In this document: positions 7,535 through 16,727 of the stretch, piece by piece
Numbering within the stretch: position 1 is the stretch's first letter
Layout of the letters: every line of letters begins with the position of its first letter
DNA from: a virus
Direction: 5' to 3' (one strand)
IMG/VR virus record: IMGVR_UViG_3300029448_000158
Span: 1 to 35,932 of that record
DNA length: 35,932 nt
Notes under the pieces: model-generated
What the model was told of the DNA's origin: nothing
The model's input: only the letters and a program-made list of their open reading frames with translations
Database searches by the model: none
Translations under genes and position numbers: made by a program

Positions 7535-9048
7535 TACCTACGACCTCTGTTCCTTAAATCTAATCTTATAGCACCCACTTCAAAATCTTGTGTCGTTTCA
7601 CCTGTAACTTTCATCTGTACCTGTCGAGCTGTAAACCTTGCATCCGTATATCCATCTGCTGAATCAAAAGTAAAAGAGCCAAAATCTGTTTCAGGCCCTA
7701 GCGGTGTAAACTTTCCTTTAAAACTAAGGGTTACGCCAGGTAGTGTGTTAGCTTCTGAATCTGGAATAATCTGATTTACTTGCACACAACGATCTCCATT
7801 ACCTATTTCTATAGGCCCTGATTGTGCAAAAGGTACAGAAGCTCCCAATGAAGGAGAGTTGTTCAAAACAACGCTTTCATGTTGGTAAACAAAACCAGCG
7901 TTATCCGCAGCAATAGGATAGTCAAACACCCCTTGATCCACCCAACAACCTCTGTCCATAGATCCAATACTCCAGCTGTTATCTAAATAATTCCAAACAA
8001 CGTATTTTTCTGGTTTTAAAGAATCGGTTGATGGAAAGAACCACCATATTTCATTAAAGTTAGAGTTATGTCCTCCAGCTATGGTTTTTCTATAACTGTA
8101 ATTAAGATCGTCAAATATATAATCATGTACTTCACAGGGAATCTCTTTAACAGAACCATCAAAAACAAAGAAACTGTTTTCACCCATCCATGCTAAGAAA
8201 TTACCAGCACTAACGATACCTCTTGTTGATATGGCTTTACAGTTTGTGCCAGCATCTTGAATACCATATACAAATGGCTGACCAGTATAATAAAGACGTG
8301 CAATTCCTGTATCGGTAAACAAAATAACGTCTGTTTGCCATTTAACAGCACCTATAACTCTTCCACCTGTAGGTACTTGTAAGTCACCAGCCGTATTAGT
8401 CGCTGCTGCTGTCCAAGTAGTTAATGCTTCTCTTGATGACCAAGCAATCTTTCTTGGATCTCCACCAGAACCAATCGCTAATATATGCCTTTCATTAGTG
8501 ACCACAACACCTAGATTACCTGTCGGTGCATTTGTGATAGCAGTTCCAGCTGCATCTGGAGTGTTTGTTCCTCCACCATGAGGTCGCCATTGATAAATCT
8601 TGCCATCTGATGCGGAGCAAAATATTAAATATTCACCCCAGTTATCAAATGAAAAAGATGTTGTGTTAAAAAGTAATCCTGATTGAGAACGAGCATCACC
8701 ATAATCTTCTACGTTGTAATTGTATGCACCAAACCCTAAAGGATCAGCAGAAGCGTCTGTTACAAAACCAGATGGTGTTATGTCATACCAAGTGTTTCTA
8801 GTTAAAACATAAACCTTTTGTCTTGTACCAACCGCTAGAATTGGATTGCCAGCGTTATCTGAATAAGTAAAAAGAGCTGTGGGTGTGCCTGTTAGTGCTG
8901 TGCTTTTTAACTTTTCCCAACCACCAATGGGCCTTAAATTTCCATTTTGGAAACGAACTAAATCACCATCAGTCCAGCGACCTTTATTACTGTACGCTGT
9001 ACCGTTGGTAACAATTCCTGGAGGTGGAGTTATTGGGAGTAATGCCAT
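7534..9048 (-). CDS. P22 gp10-like tail hub / stabilisation protein
   Basis: This 504-aa protein opens MALLPITPPPGIVTNGTAYS and has repeated beta-strand blades (VLTRNTWYDITPSG; YLIFCSASDGKIYQWRP; VILFTDTGIARLYYTG; FLAWMGENSFFVFDG). The pattern matches the beta-propeller hub proteins that plug the tail of P22-like podoviruses and keep DNA inside the head. The length fits the family (about 470-520). It lies between the fibre-region genes and the small genes that precede the ejection cassette. Confidence in the structural role is good; the exact ring position is inferred from relatives. Confidence 0.7.
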   Translation of the reverse strand: MALLPITPPPGIVTNGTAYSNKGRWTDGDLVRFQNGNLRPIGGWEKLKSTALTGTPTALFTYSDNAGNPILAVGTRQKVYVLTRNTWYDITPSGFVTDASADPLGFGAYNYNVEDYGDARSQSGLLFNTTSFSFDNWGEYLIFCSASDGKIYQWRPHGGGTNTPDAAGTAITNAPTGNLGVVVTNERHILAIGSGGDPRKIAWSSREALTTWTAAATNTAGDLQVPTGGRVIGAVKWQTDVILFTDTGIARLYYTGQPFVYGIQDAGTNCKAISTRGIVSAGNFLAWMGENSFFVFDGSVKEIPCEVHDYIFDDLNYSYRKTIAGGHNSNFNEIWWFFPSTDSLKPEKYVVWNYLDNSWSIGSMDRGCWVDQGVFDYPIAADNAGFVYQHESVVLNNSPSLGASVPFAQSGPIEIGNGDRCVQVNQIIPDSEANTLPGVTLSFKGKFTPLGPETDFGSFTFDSADGYTDARFTARQVQMKVTGETTQDFEVGAIRLDLRNRGRR

Positions 9049-9054
9049 TCACTT

Positions 9055-9399
9055 TTAACCGATTGTTTTTGTAACTGATGTTGGTGTAATCTTTTTTGCT
9101 ATCTGTCCATCTAAGCCTGATTTAAGTTCAGTAACTTCATCAGCACCCATAGCAGCTTCTACCCAACCTTGTACTTTAGCAGCGTCTAAACTTCCAAAGG
9201 CTGTGAAGCTAGAGATACTATCTGTATCTAAGGCTTGGCTTCCATAAACACTTGCTGTCCAGTAGTTACCTTTTGAATCTTTGTTAGTGCCATCTGTTGC
9301 TGTTAGTCTCCAATGTACGTTGTGCACGACATCAGCGTTGCTGTCTTTTGTTGGGTAAGTGTCAACTGTACTTACATCCCATGCGTATGAAATTGCCAT
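9055..9399 (-). CDS. Small conserved tail-region protein (114 aa)
   Basis: The protein starts MAISYAWDVSTVDTYPTKDS, with HNVHWRLTATDGTNKDSKGN and a helix-rich middle (LDAAKVQGWVEAAMG). I have seen this type as a short hypothetical protein beside fibre genes in marine phages, but I cannot name its role. It sits four bases after the S74 fibre stop and six before the hub start. It could be a fibre adaptor or accessory. Confidence 0.6.
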   Translation of the reverse strand: MAISYAWDVSTVDTYPTKDSNADVVHNVHWRLTATDGTNKDSKGNYWTASVYGSQALDTDSISSFTAFGSLDAAKVQGWVEAAMGADEVTELKSGLDGQIAKKITPTSVTKTIG

Positions 9400-9403
9400 A
9401 TCT

Positions 9404-10720
9404 TTATCCTTCTAGTGTTTCTATTCTAGATTTTAAATCATCTATTATTGTTTGTTGTTCTTGGATTGCTTTAGTTAATACTGATGTTAGTTGTCCATAA
9501 ACTATTCCTTTTGAGCCATCTTCTCCATTTACAACTTCAGGAATAATTGACTCTATTTCTTGTGCTATAAATCCTATGGCATTTGAGTTATCAGCTTTAA
9601 CTTTATATTTTCTTGGTTTCATAGCTTTAACTGCATCAAGTCCATAAGTAATATCAGCTATATTTTCTTTATACGCCACGTCTGAAGCATCAGACCATGC
9701 ACCAGCTGATGTTAGTTTGGCTGTATTTGCTGCTGCATCAAAATATAAATAACCTGGTTCTGAACCATGTGTAGATGGCAAATAATATATTCTTCTATAT
9801 TGATTAACGCCGTTGCTATGTCCTATACCTATTCCGCCAGCATTACTTGAGTAAACTGAAAGATTGACTGTAGTACCAGTAACATCAGATGTTGCTCCGA
9901 TACATAATGTTCCATCACTTTCAATACGCATTCTTTCTGCACCAAAAGTGCCTGTGTGGTTTTGATAAGTTGCAAAACGTAAATTATTACTATCATCCCA
10001 CCCTATAGTTGAACTAGGATTTGCAGAATGACCACCGAATAAAAGTATAAAGTCACTCATATCAGAGTTACCTACTGCAAAATAAGCATCATTATCTGTT
10101 GCACTTGAGCGAATACTAGATGTCTCCACCCCAGTATGATTTACTTGAAATCTATCAGAAGGACTCGTAGTTCCTATGCCTACTTTTCCTGTGCTTCTAA
10201 ACACTACAGAATGACTTGTGCCAGCATCTTTACTAAAATATAAATCACTATATTGTATTAATAAGTTACCAGAACCTGTGTCTTTTATGTATGAGTCTGA
10301 AGCATCGTGGTATATTGTTAAATCTGAACCAGCACCAAATATGGCTTGTCCATTATCAGGTAATTTTATATCGTGATTAAATGAAGCTGTTCCAGCATCC
10401 GATATATCAAGAGTAAGAGCAGTAATATTTGTACCACCATCGTTGCCTTGAAAAATAATATCTTGGTCGCTTGTTGCACCTTTAATGTAATTGTTAGAAC
10501 CATCGTGATATATCTCCAAATCATCTCCAGTTCCAAAGATAGCTTTTGCATTGTCATCAAAGTTTGCTGAAGCAAATTTGACATTAACTGCTGTGCCAGT
10601 AGCACTAAATATCGCATCTATTGTGTCAAGATCCGTATTTAGCTTAGTTCCCCAAGTATCTGTAGATGCTCCGACCTCTGGTTTGGTTAAACTTAAATTT
10701 GTTGTAGTTGTATCTGCCAT
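9404..10720 (-). CDS. Tail fibre with C-terminal S74 intramolecular chaperone
   Basis: This 438-aa fibre begins with a virion-binding segment, [20 protein letters not shown] (about residues 9-28), common at the N-terminus of phage fibres. Repeated short beta motifs follow ([45 protein letters not shown]). The C-terminal 100 residues form the S74 chaperone: [17 protein letters not shown] with the Ser-Asp cleavage point, then [16 protein letters not shown] and a coiled coil. It is therefore the likely host-recognition protein, trimeric after self-cleavage. Confidence 0.85.
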   Translation of the reverse strand: MADTTTTNLSLTKPEVGASTDTWGTKLNTDLDTIDAIFSATGTAVNVKFASANFDDNAKAIFGTGDDLEIYHDGSNNYIKGATSDQDIIFQGNDGGTNITALTLDISDAGTASFNHDIKLPDNGQAIFGAGSDLTIYHDASDSYIKDTGSGNLLIQYSDLYFSKDAGTSHSVVFRSTGKVGIGTTSPSDRFQVNHTGVETSSIRSSATDNDAYFAVGNSDMSDFILLFGGHSANPSSTIGWDDSNNLRFATYQNHTGTFGAERMRIESDGTLCIGATSDVTGTTVNLSVYSSNAGGIGIGHSNGVNQYRRIYYLPSTHGSEPGYLYFDAAANTAKLTSAGAWSDASDVAYKENIADITYGLDAVKAMKPRKYKVKADNSNAIGFIAQEIESIIPEVVNGEDGSKGIVYGQLTSVLTKAIQEQQTIIDDLKSRIETLEG

Positions 10721-10732
10721 AATTCTTATCCT

Positions 10733-11506
10733 TTATGCTGCTTCTGACCAATCGGTTGATGGGTTTGATTGTTCAGACCATGTTGTAGTTGAAACTGTCT
10801 GTTCCGTGAAGGTGGTTGTCGAAACAGTTTGCGTCTCCCATTTTATGCTACCAATCGCAGAAAAACTAGAGGTTTGTGCGATGGTTGATGCGCCAGCATA
10901 TATTATGCCAGCCAAAGCTGTTACGTTACTGGTTTCTTCTATCGTTGAAGCAGCTCCAATTATAAATTTACCAGTTGCAGTAAAGCCTGAAGTTTGAGCA
11001 ATCGTTGATGCTCCAACTTTAATAAGTACGCCAGCTGAAGTAAATCCGCTGGTTTGTGCAATCGTTGCTACACCATCAAGAACAATTAAACCTGTGGCTG
11101 TAAAGCCTGATGTTTGCGCTATTGTGCTTGCACCTAACTTAATAACGTGACCTGTTGAGGTAAAGCTAGACGTTTGTGCTATCGTGGCTTCTCCACGATC
11201 TATTTGTCTGCCTGTAGCTGCAAACCCTGAAGTCTGAGCTATGGTTGCAGATCCAAGTTTTACAATTCTTGCACTTGAAGCAAAACCAGACGTTTGAGCA
11301 ATGGTACTCGCACCAAGTTTTACAATTTCTCCTGTAGAAGTAAATGCAGAAGTTTGAGCGATTGTTGCTTCACCTCTAACAAATTGTATTCTTCCAGTAG
11401 CAGTTGCTCCTGAAGTCTGTGCTATTGTTGCAGACGCAAAGTGATATGTGGGAGTGCCATAATCAGCCTTCCCATAATCATATTGACCGTAGCCAATACT
11501 TGCCAT
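10733..11506 (-). CDS. Virion protein built of ten 20-residue repeats
   Basis: The 257-aa protein has a Tyr/Gly-rich head (YGQYDYGKADYGTPTYHFA), ten tandem 20-residue repeats (about residues 24-223) and a tail with three shorter repeats (TVSTTTFTEQ, TVSTTTWSEQ, NPSTDWSEAA). The repeat unit is close to ASTIAQTSGFTATG followed by IVKLG. Such regular alternation of Thr/Ser and hydrophobic residues predicts a beta-solenoid or a chain of small beta modules. It lies between the fibre gene and a small head-tail gene, so a fibre or decoration role is likely. No catalytic motif is seen. Confidence 0.65.
   Translation of the reverse strand: MASIGYGQYDYGKADYGTPTYHFASATIAQTSGATATGRIQFVRGEATIAQTSAFTSTGEIVKLGASTIAQTSGFASSARIVKLGSATIAQTSGFAATGRQIDRGEATIAQTSSFTSTGHVIKLGASTIAQTSGFTATGLIVLDGVATIAQTSGFTSAGVLIKVGASTIAQTSGFTATGKFIIGAASTIEETSNVTALAGIIYAGASTIAQTSSFSAIGSIKWETQTVSTTTFTEQTVSTTTWSEQSNPSTDWSEAA
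10838..11437 (-). repeat. Ten tandem 60-bp coding repeats
   Basis: The DNA repeats with a 60-bp period, each unit encoding ATIAQTS or STIAQTS near its start. Codons differ between units (third positions have drifted) while the peptide core is kept. The array is therefore old and held by selection on the protein. Only unit nine is strongly diverged (STIEETSNV). Confidence 0.8.
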
Positions 11507-11509
11507 TGA

Positions 11510-11905
11510 TTAAGCTAGTGTTATATCTAAGTCACCAGCATCAAATCTGAATACGTCTCCGCTTGCTACTGTCTTAGATGCAGTTAATGCAGCCCATGCC
11601 ATTAAGTTACCACTTGATGCAGCATCAAATACTCCAACGTGGGTAACTGTACCCCATGCACCAGTTGCCGTTACAAACTCTACTGCTGCACCATTAGTTG
11701 CAGTTGTAGGGGATGTTCCGCTTACTGTCATTGCTGCCATACTTTTTCTAGCGTAAGAACCGCCAGAACATTCTGTTCCACCACCTGTATCTGAAGGTGC
11801 TGCTGTGAATAAACCAACATATAGAGTGCCTGGTGCTGTATAAGCACTTCCACCGAATACATGGTCTAAAACTTTATCTTCTAAATAATCGCTAAATCCA
11901 GCCAT
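11510..11905 (-). CDS. Conserved phage structural protein (131 aa)
   Basis: It starts MAGFSDYLEDKVLDHVFGGS, with APGTLYVGLFTAAPSDTGGG and a beta-rich C-terminus. The combination of an N-terminal helix with a following beta sandwich recurs in short phage virion proteins next to fibre genes; I recall no assigned function. It precedes the repeat protein and follows the head-tail adaptor, so a baseplate-like or fibre-attachment role is possible. Confidence 0.65.
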   Translation of the reverse strand: MAGFSDYLEDKVLDHVFGGSAYTAPGTLYVGLFTAAPSDTGGGTECSGGSYARKSMAAMTVSGTSPTTATNGAAVEFVTATGAWGTVTHVGVFDAASSGNLMAWAALTASKTVASGDVFRFDAGDLDITLA

Positions 11906-11914
11906 TTTTTACTC

Positions 11915-12568
11915 CTATGAATTACTTGCGTAATATGTTTTTGTTCTTGCCTTATGTCCATAAGTCCGAACTCGTTTAATTAAAGAACCATCTGAATACT
12001 TAGCTTTTTCATTAGCATCTTCTAAATCAACTAATGCTTTTAAGTAAGCAGCTTCAAACATTGGTACTCGTTCATCTTCCATTAAAAACACGCTTGCGTG
12101 TTTTAAACATCCATACAAATAAATATCAGGATGTGAAGTAGATAACCAATTTGTTGTGTTACTAGAACTCAATGCTGGTATCTTTGAATAGTATACCAAT
12201 TCTAATGTCGAGCTAGTAGATGGTGTTGGTATTAATTCCAAAGTTCCATCAACAACAGAAAAATAAGAGGGCGCACCTGATATATTATCTTGTGCGTTTC
12301 TAAATACGTCTCCTGTTTCTATTGATACTTGAAATAAGGGCCTGTATGTTCCTGTCTTAATCTTTACGTTAATAGCTTCAAGCCAATCAGTCGGTAAAGT
12401 TAAATATTGTTCATCAGCAGTAGCATCAGATCTTTTAATCATGTCTCTGTGCCTGATGTTACGATTAAATTCTGCTTCTGCGTTGTCTATAAAAGTATCG
12501 TAATGACTAGTTAAATCTGTTCTGTTTAACCAATTTCCTATTGCTGTTTTTAATTCATCGTAAGTCAT
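11915..12568 (-). CDS. Head-tail adaptor, P22 gp4/SU10-like
   Basis: The 217-aa protein begins MTYDELKTAIGNWLNRTDLT and includes FIDNAEAEFNRNIRHRDM, then LTLPTDWLEAINVK. The helical start with a beta insert (SYFSVVDGTLELIP) and a helical tail is typical of the adaptor ring that docks under the portal in P22- and SU10-like phages. Its ATG overlaps the preceding stop (ATGA). Position after capsid and before fibre genes agrees with this job. The family name is from memory of the pattern. Confidence 0.65.
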   Translation of the reverse strand: MTYDELKTAIGNWLNRTDLTSHYDTFIDNAEAEFNRNIRHRDMIKRSDATADEQYLTLPTDWLEAINVKIKTGTYRPLFQVSIETGDVFRNAQDNISGAPSYFSVVDGTLELIPTPSTSSTLELVYYSKIPALSSSNTTNWLSTSHPDIYLYGCLKHASVFLMEDERVPMFEAAYLKALVDLEDANEKAKYSDGSLIKRVRTYGHKARTKTYYASNS

Positions 12569-12873
12569 ACTTTACCTTCCCATACTCTAAATACTTTATT
12601 ATCTGGATTGTTTAACCATTCTTTCATTTTAGCTTTGTCGTTAAACCAACCCTCACGCATTGCCTTTTGAACAACCACCATTGGAATTTCTGCAACGTGG
12701 CGGAGGTCTTTTCCTGGTGTTGTTACTTCAGATAACATCTTAACATTATCTATTACAGGCTGTACGTTTTGTTTGGTGTGAATATGGTAAACACCATCAT
12801 CGTCTAAATCTTGTGTGACAAGTTTAGATTCAAAATTCTTTTTATATTCTGCTACGGTTTCTTTTTTTGCCAT
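12565..12873 (-). CDS. Unknown 102-aa protein between capsid and adaptor
   Basis: This small charged protein (MAKKETVAEYKKNFESKLVT) has a C-terminal HEIPMVVVQKAMREGW-like segment that reads AEIPMVVVQKAMREGWFNDK. It is common as an uncharacterised gene after capsid genes of related phages, and I know no function. It is the first gene after the capsid terminator and overlaps the adaptor start by four bases. Confidence 0.6.
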   Translation of the reverse strand: MAKKETVAEYKKNFESKLVTQDLDDDGVYHIHTKQNVQPVIDNVKMLSEVTTPGKDLRHVAEIPMVVVQKAMREGWFNDKAKMKEWLNNPDNKVFRVWEGKV

Positions 12874-12875
12874 GC

Positions 12876-12915
12876 TAAAAAAATGTGGGGGCGAATGGGT
12901 GAAAACACCCCCACA
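12876..12915 (-). terminator. Rho-independent terminator after the capsid gene
   Basis: On the minus strand an 8-bp GC-rich stem (TGTGGGGG at 12884-12891 pairs with CCCCCACA at 12908-12915) is followed by a run of seven T (12877-12883 as A on the plus strand). It lies between the capsid stop and the next start. Partial termination here would give more capsid than tail transcripts. Confidence 0.85.
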
Positions 12916-12924
12916 CTAATTTAC

Positions 12925-13887
12925 TTATGAAGTAGTTAAGTCAGCAACTACACCATTTGCAGCTTCGTTCTTCATTTCCAATCCGAACTCTGTGTAAATA
13001 GCTTTAGTTTCTGCGTCACCGATTGCTCCTAAATCTTGAGATTCAAAAGCTCTCAAGTAAGCAACACCAACGTACTCAGGATCAACTAAAAGGGCCGATC
13101 TAGCTCTTGAGAAGTTAGATGGGACTACTTTAATGTCACCGAAGTCACTTGTGTATACAGAAACAGCCGCTTGAACGTGATCCCCTGGGATACCTTCAAG
13201 TGCTACCGCTTGTGTAGCAGATGCTCTACCAGTAAAAGCTGAAACAGCTTGCTTGTTAAAAGCACCAACTATCATTACTGATGGTGAAGCACCATTTCCA
13301 AAACAAGTTGAAAGGACACCTTTCAAGATTGTTTCAGTAAACGCTCTTTGCGTTCCATCAGTAGGAGCAGAACTTTCGTTTGCAGCATTTGCACCAGCTG
13401 TTCCAGAAGTTGCTCTGCCAGCGTTAGTAGTGATCCAAGATTCAAAACCTCTTGTCGCTCTAACTGTAGCAGCAGCTCCGTTGTTTCTACCTTGTTGTCC
13501 ACAGATAGTTTTTTCAACGTCTCTTTTCAGCGCACGCCCTATAACAGACATTTGGTGAGCCATTTCTGACTTCTTAGCAGCTGGATCTGACGCTTGTTGT
13601 GAACCAGTAACAGTTGCGTTTCTGGTGTTAATTTGACAAACATTAGCAGCTCTTACTGTAGCAGTAGAAGCTGATCTTGAAATTTCACCACCTTCAAGCA
13701 CACCTGTTGATGTAGCTGCTGGTAATGACTCTGTTTGCCAGTCGAATTGAACATTTTTGACACTTCTTTTGCCACCAAGAGAAACCATAGGGGTTTCCAT
13801 AGGAGAGATGTTGTATATCACATTGGATAGATCTTCCCTGTCTGAAGTAGCTGTGTAAGTATCAAAAGCATTTGTAACTTTAGCCAT
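12925..13887 (-). CDS. Major capsid protein, SU10/DUF5309-like
   Basis: The 320-aa protein forms the head shell. MAKVTNAFDTYTATSDREDL, then NVIYNISPMETPMVSLGG, then VQFDWQTESLPAA are the start pattern of the SU10-type major capsid family (HK97 fold). RALKRDVEKTICGQQG marks the spine helix. The rest includes IKVVPSNFSRARSALLVDPEYV. It follows the scaffold gene, has AAGGA before its ATG, and is followed by a strong terminator, as expected for the most abundant virion protein. Confidence 0.85.
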   Translation of the reverse strand: MAKVTNAFDTYTATSDREDLSNVIYNISPMETPMVSLGGKRSVKNVQFDWQTESLPAATSTGVLEGGEISRSASTATVRAANVCQINTRNATVTGSQQASDPAAKKSEMAHQMSVIGRALKRDVEKTICGQQGRNNGAAATVRATRGFESWITTNAGRATSGTAGANAANESSAPTDGTQRAFTETILKGVLSTCFGNGASPSVMIVGAFNKQAVSAFTGRASATQAVALEGIPGDHVQAAVSVYTSDFGDIKVVPSNFSRARSALLVDPEYVGVAYLRAFESQDLGAIGDAETKAIYTEFGLEMKNEAANGVVADLTTS

Positions 13888-13915
13888 GATATTTTCCTTA
13901 TATTATTATTAATTT

Positions 13916-13931
13916 AATGCTTTAAAGCATT
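13916..13931. repeat. 16-bp perfect palindrome at the scaffold stop
   Basis: AATGCTTTAAAGCATT is self-complementary and spans the scaffold stop codon, just upstream of the capsid ribosome site. It may mark an RNA processing or translation-control point between scaffold and capsid, or be chance in AT-rich DNA. Confidence 0.35.
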
Positions 13932-14938
13932 GATTCAAACACTTTAGTTGCATCTGACATCTTGCCAGACTTCGCTAATCTCTGACGGAGACGTTTTCCT
14001 TTATGTGGAGTTACAGGAACATTTGAAGTGCCTGGTCTGGCTACTTTAGCTTTGGTTGCAACTACAGGTTTCTTTTTAACACTCTCTTGTGTTTTATCAT
14101 GTAGCATCGCTTTTCTAATTGCTAGAACAGCTCTGTGATCGTAAATCTGGTTTAATTCATTTTCTGAAAAACCAAGTTCAGTAATCGCATACTGTTTTAA
14201 CTCTGCTCTTCCGTTGGCTGCCTTTTTAGGATCTTGCCACTCTGGAATCGCATTTACTAAAAGCTGTGCTTCATTTTGCACTTGAGCTTGTAAGTTCTGC
14301 ATTTGCTCTTGCTGGCTTTGTTGCAACATTCTTTGTTGCTCCGCTAACACCGCATCTTGCTTTTTCTTGTTTTCTTCCCAAGACGCTCGTTGCGAGTTAT
14401 AACCAACAGGATCGTTCTCCGCTAAAGCTACCCAATCAGGTTCATTTTGCATACCAGCTTCTAACTGGTTACGCATTTGATCTAGTAACTGCGTATAAAT
14501 TGCACGCTCCTCTCGGACTGCATTAGTTTCGGCTTCAGCGTTTTTTCGCTGATTAGCCAATTCTTGCGTTTTCCGAGTGTAATCAGATTGCCTACTGTAT
14601 CCGCTTTTAAGTTCATCGAGCGTGACCTCTTGTTCTACTCCATCAACACTTATAGTGTAAATGGAGGGTTGCTCTTCACCTTCTTCTTCTACTTGGTTAG
14701 CTTCTAATTCTTCTTCGAGTTCGTCATCGTATTCTTCATCTTCTAACTCTTCTACTTCTTCTACTTCTTCAGTAGCTTCTGCTTCAAGTTCTTCAGGTGC
14801 TTCTTCGACAACTTGCTCTTCTTTTGCTTCGATGCTTTTTTGAGATTCTTCTTGTTGAGTCAATAGAGCTTCGATAGCTTCTTTGCCATTATCTAAACTG
14901 GAGTTAAAACCAGTCGCATTTGCGTTGTTGGTACTCAT
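13922..14938 (-). CDS. Capsid scaffolding protein
   Basis: Scaffolds guide capsid assembly and leave the head. This 338-aa protein shows the usual build. The N-terminal third is extremely acidic (Glu-rich, about residues 40-90). A DELKSGYSRQSDYTRKTQEL motif (about 105-125) follows, which is widespread in phage scaffolds. Then comes a long Gln-rich coiled coil (about 125-220) and a basic C-terminus (KGKRLRQRLAKSG) that binds capsid protein. ATG 14936-14938 is preferred with GGAAATT upstream; a TTG four codons earlier lacks a site. It directly precedes the capsid gene. Confidence 0.85.
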   Translation of the reverse strand: MSTNNANATGFNSSLDNGKEAIEALLTQQEESQKSIEAKEEQVVEEAPEELEAEATEEVEEVEELEDEEYDDELEEELEANQVEEEGEEQPSIYTISVDGVEQEVTLDELKSGYSRQSDYTRKTQELANQRKNAEAETNAVREERAIYTQLLDQMRNQLEAGMQNEPDWVALAENDPVGYNSQRASWEENKKKQDAVLAEQQRMLQQSQQEQMQNLQAQVQNEAQLLVNAIPEWQDPKKAANGRAELKQYAITELGFSENELNQIYDHRAVLAIRKAMLHDKTQESVKKKPVVATKAKVARPGTSNVPVTPHKGKRLRQRLAKSGKMSDATKVFESML

Positions 14939-14969
14939 AGTAATTTCCAATAATTAAACTAAGTCTATA

Positions 14970-15239
14970 TTATGCAATATTTTTCTTAATTTTGACAATT
15001 TGATTTTTCTTTATTATTCCTTTCTCTACAATTATTCTTAATTGTCTCTCAAATTCTGGTATTAATTTCATTGCCATCCACAATCTTTCTCTCTCTTCTG
15101 ATTCTTCTTGTTTAGTGGAAGCCCATATTTTTTTATATTCATCCTCAAGCATTTCCATAGCTTCTTGAAATATTTCATTGTTAAGAATGTCTTGAGCGAT
15201 ACGACCTCGCTCGATGTCTCTTCTATTATTATCTGCCAT
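14970..15239 (-). CDS. Small conserved phage protein (89 aa)
   Basis: It reads MADNNRRDIERGRIAQDILN with a helical EMLEDEYKKIWASTKQEESE segment and an aromatic MAMKLIPEFERQLR. This helical type is often found between portal and scaffold or capsid genes in tailed phages; I know no assigned function. The ATG follows the stop of the 495-aa gene without a gap. Confidence 0.65.
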   Translation of the reverse strand: MADNNRRDIERGRIAQDILNNEIFQEAMEMLEDEYKKIWASTKQEESEERERLWMAMKLIPEFERQLRIIVEKGIIKKNQIVKIKKNIA

Positions 15240-16727
15240 TTATCTATTCAATAAACCGTAAGAAGGAGTTGCTGCTACGACAGGAGAAAAACTAGATTCT
15301 ACAGGAGAGTTTAATAAACTTGGTGGCAATATATTTGGTGAGGATGAAACAGAACCACCTAACAAACTAAGAGTTTCCGCCAGAGTTTCATAGTTTAATG
15401 GTTCAGAATAAGGTAACGGTACTGCGTCAGTATTAGCCATAGGTTCAACCATATTTATTATTGGATCTTGATAAATAGGTTGGTTGACCATAGGACTAGC
15501 TTCTATTTCTGGAAGTGTTATTGGAAAATCAACTTGTGGATTTGGAGTGTTTAACAAACCACTAAAATCAATATCGTTTATGTACGTTGTGTCTAAACTT
15601 CCAAGTGGAGATACGGTTGCTGGTCTTGTATCTACTATTGGTGCTGGATTTATTACTGGTGCTGGATTGTTTAAATTTAATATTTCTTCAAGTAATAAAT
15701 CTTCTAATGGGTTTTCAATTCTGTCTTGTAAAGCAAAAAGATTGACATTTTCACGATCATAGTCTGAAAGTAGTGCCAAAGCGTCTCTTTCTTGTTGCTC
15801 GGCTAGTTCATCAGCATAACGATTTTCAATGCTGTAAGGATCGATATAATCTAGGTTAGGATTTACATTGGGATTATTAACAACACCTTCTGGCGGTTGA
15901 TAACTAGGAAAAGGAACAGCTGAAGCTCCTGGTGCGGTGTATCCCATTGGTTGATCCATACTATAAGAAACGCCTGGTGCAATCATGGAAGGCACAGCTT
16001 GACCACCAGATATAAGACCAGCGTATGCTTGCCCACTTAACATAGGGTTTGTATAAGGAGGTAAATTTACAGGCGATGGATTTTGTGCGTTTGTTATCCA
16101 ATCTGGAGTTCCTGAATATGGCATTGAACGAACTGGCCCATCAATCGTCACACCAGGAGGTGCGTAAGGCATTTGGTTAGGTATTGAATCGTAAGCTCCT
16201 TGACCTGTAGTTAAATCTAAAAATGGTGCTTCTTCTAAAACTGGTGTTAAACCTAAATCTTCTCCTCCTAATAAACCCAAAGAAGGAGCTAAATCAACTC
16301 CATCATTTCCTCCCTTAACAGGTCTTGGAATAGCGTCTGCTATTGATTGAACACTTGTAGAAAAATTAAAATCCTCTCTATCGTCTCTACCTGTTAAATA
16401 ATCATCCCATGATGGAAGATTGTCCCATTGGGATTCAAGTCCAGGAGGGAGTGGTGTATCGCCTTCTTTATTAGGAATAACAGAAATATTGTTATCCTGT
16501 AAATATTTCTTCATGTAAACAGCTTCTTGCTTATCTCTTGCTGTTATTCGTTCTCCAGTTGCTTCATTAATCCCTAAAAAAACACCTGGCTCGTACATAC
16601 CTCTACGCTCTATACCTTTCCAGTTGTTCTGTAACCACTTATAAGGATCAGAAGTTTTCCAAAATTCATTAAACGTCTGTCCACCCCAGAGTTGATCTTG
16701 TCTTTGTTTGCCAGTCATTCTTGCCAT
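15240..16727 (-). CDS. Pro/Asn-rich, probably disordered protein (495 aa)
   Basis: The first 120 residues have aromatic and charged content (FNEFWKTSDPYKWLQNNWKG). The remaining 370 are rich in Pro, Asn, Ser and Leu with few charges (MPYAPPGVTIDGPVRSMPYS; PAPVINPAPIVDTRP), predicting disorder. No domain recognised. It lies between the lysis genes and the small helical gene before the scaffold, so it is probably a virion or assembly protein. The low complexity makes homology searching hard. Confidence 0.55.
   Translation of the reverse strand: MARMTGKQRQDQLWGGQTFNEFWKTSDPYKWLQNNWKGIERRGMYEPGVFLGINEATGERITARDKQEAVYMKKYLQDNNISVIPNKEGDTPLPPGLESQWDNLPSWDDYLTGRDDREDFNFSTSVQSIADAIPRPVKGGNDGVDLAPSLGLLGGEDLGLTPVLEEAPFLDLTTGQGAYDSIPNQMPYAPPGVTIDGPVRSMPYSGTPDWITNAQNPSPVNLPPYTNPMLSGQAYAGLISGGQAVPSMIAPGVSYSMDQPMGYTAPGASAVPFPSYQPPEGVVNNPNVNPNLDYIDPYSIENRYADELAEQQERDALALLSDYDRENVNLFALQDRIENPLEDLLLEEILNLNNPAPVINPAPIVDTRPATVSPLGSLDTTYINDIDFSGLLNTPNPQVDFPITLPEIEASPMVNQPIYQDPIINMVEPMANTDAVPLPYSEPLNYETLAETLSLLGGSVSSSPNILPPSLLNSPVESSFSPVVAATPSYGLLNR

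Noticed and set aside
13253-13569. Overlapping ORFs on both strands within the capsid gene
   Set aside because: Capsid frame has clear family motifs; the others lack ribosome sites and motifs.
14661-14843. Ser-rich plus-strand ORF (and a similar one at 19080-19346)
   Set aside because: Antisense of Glu codons (GAA/GAG read as TTC/CTC or TCT) in acidic proteins; not a gene.
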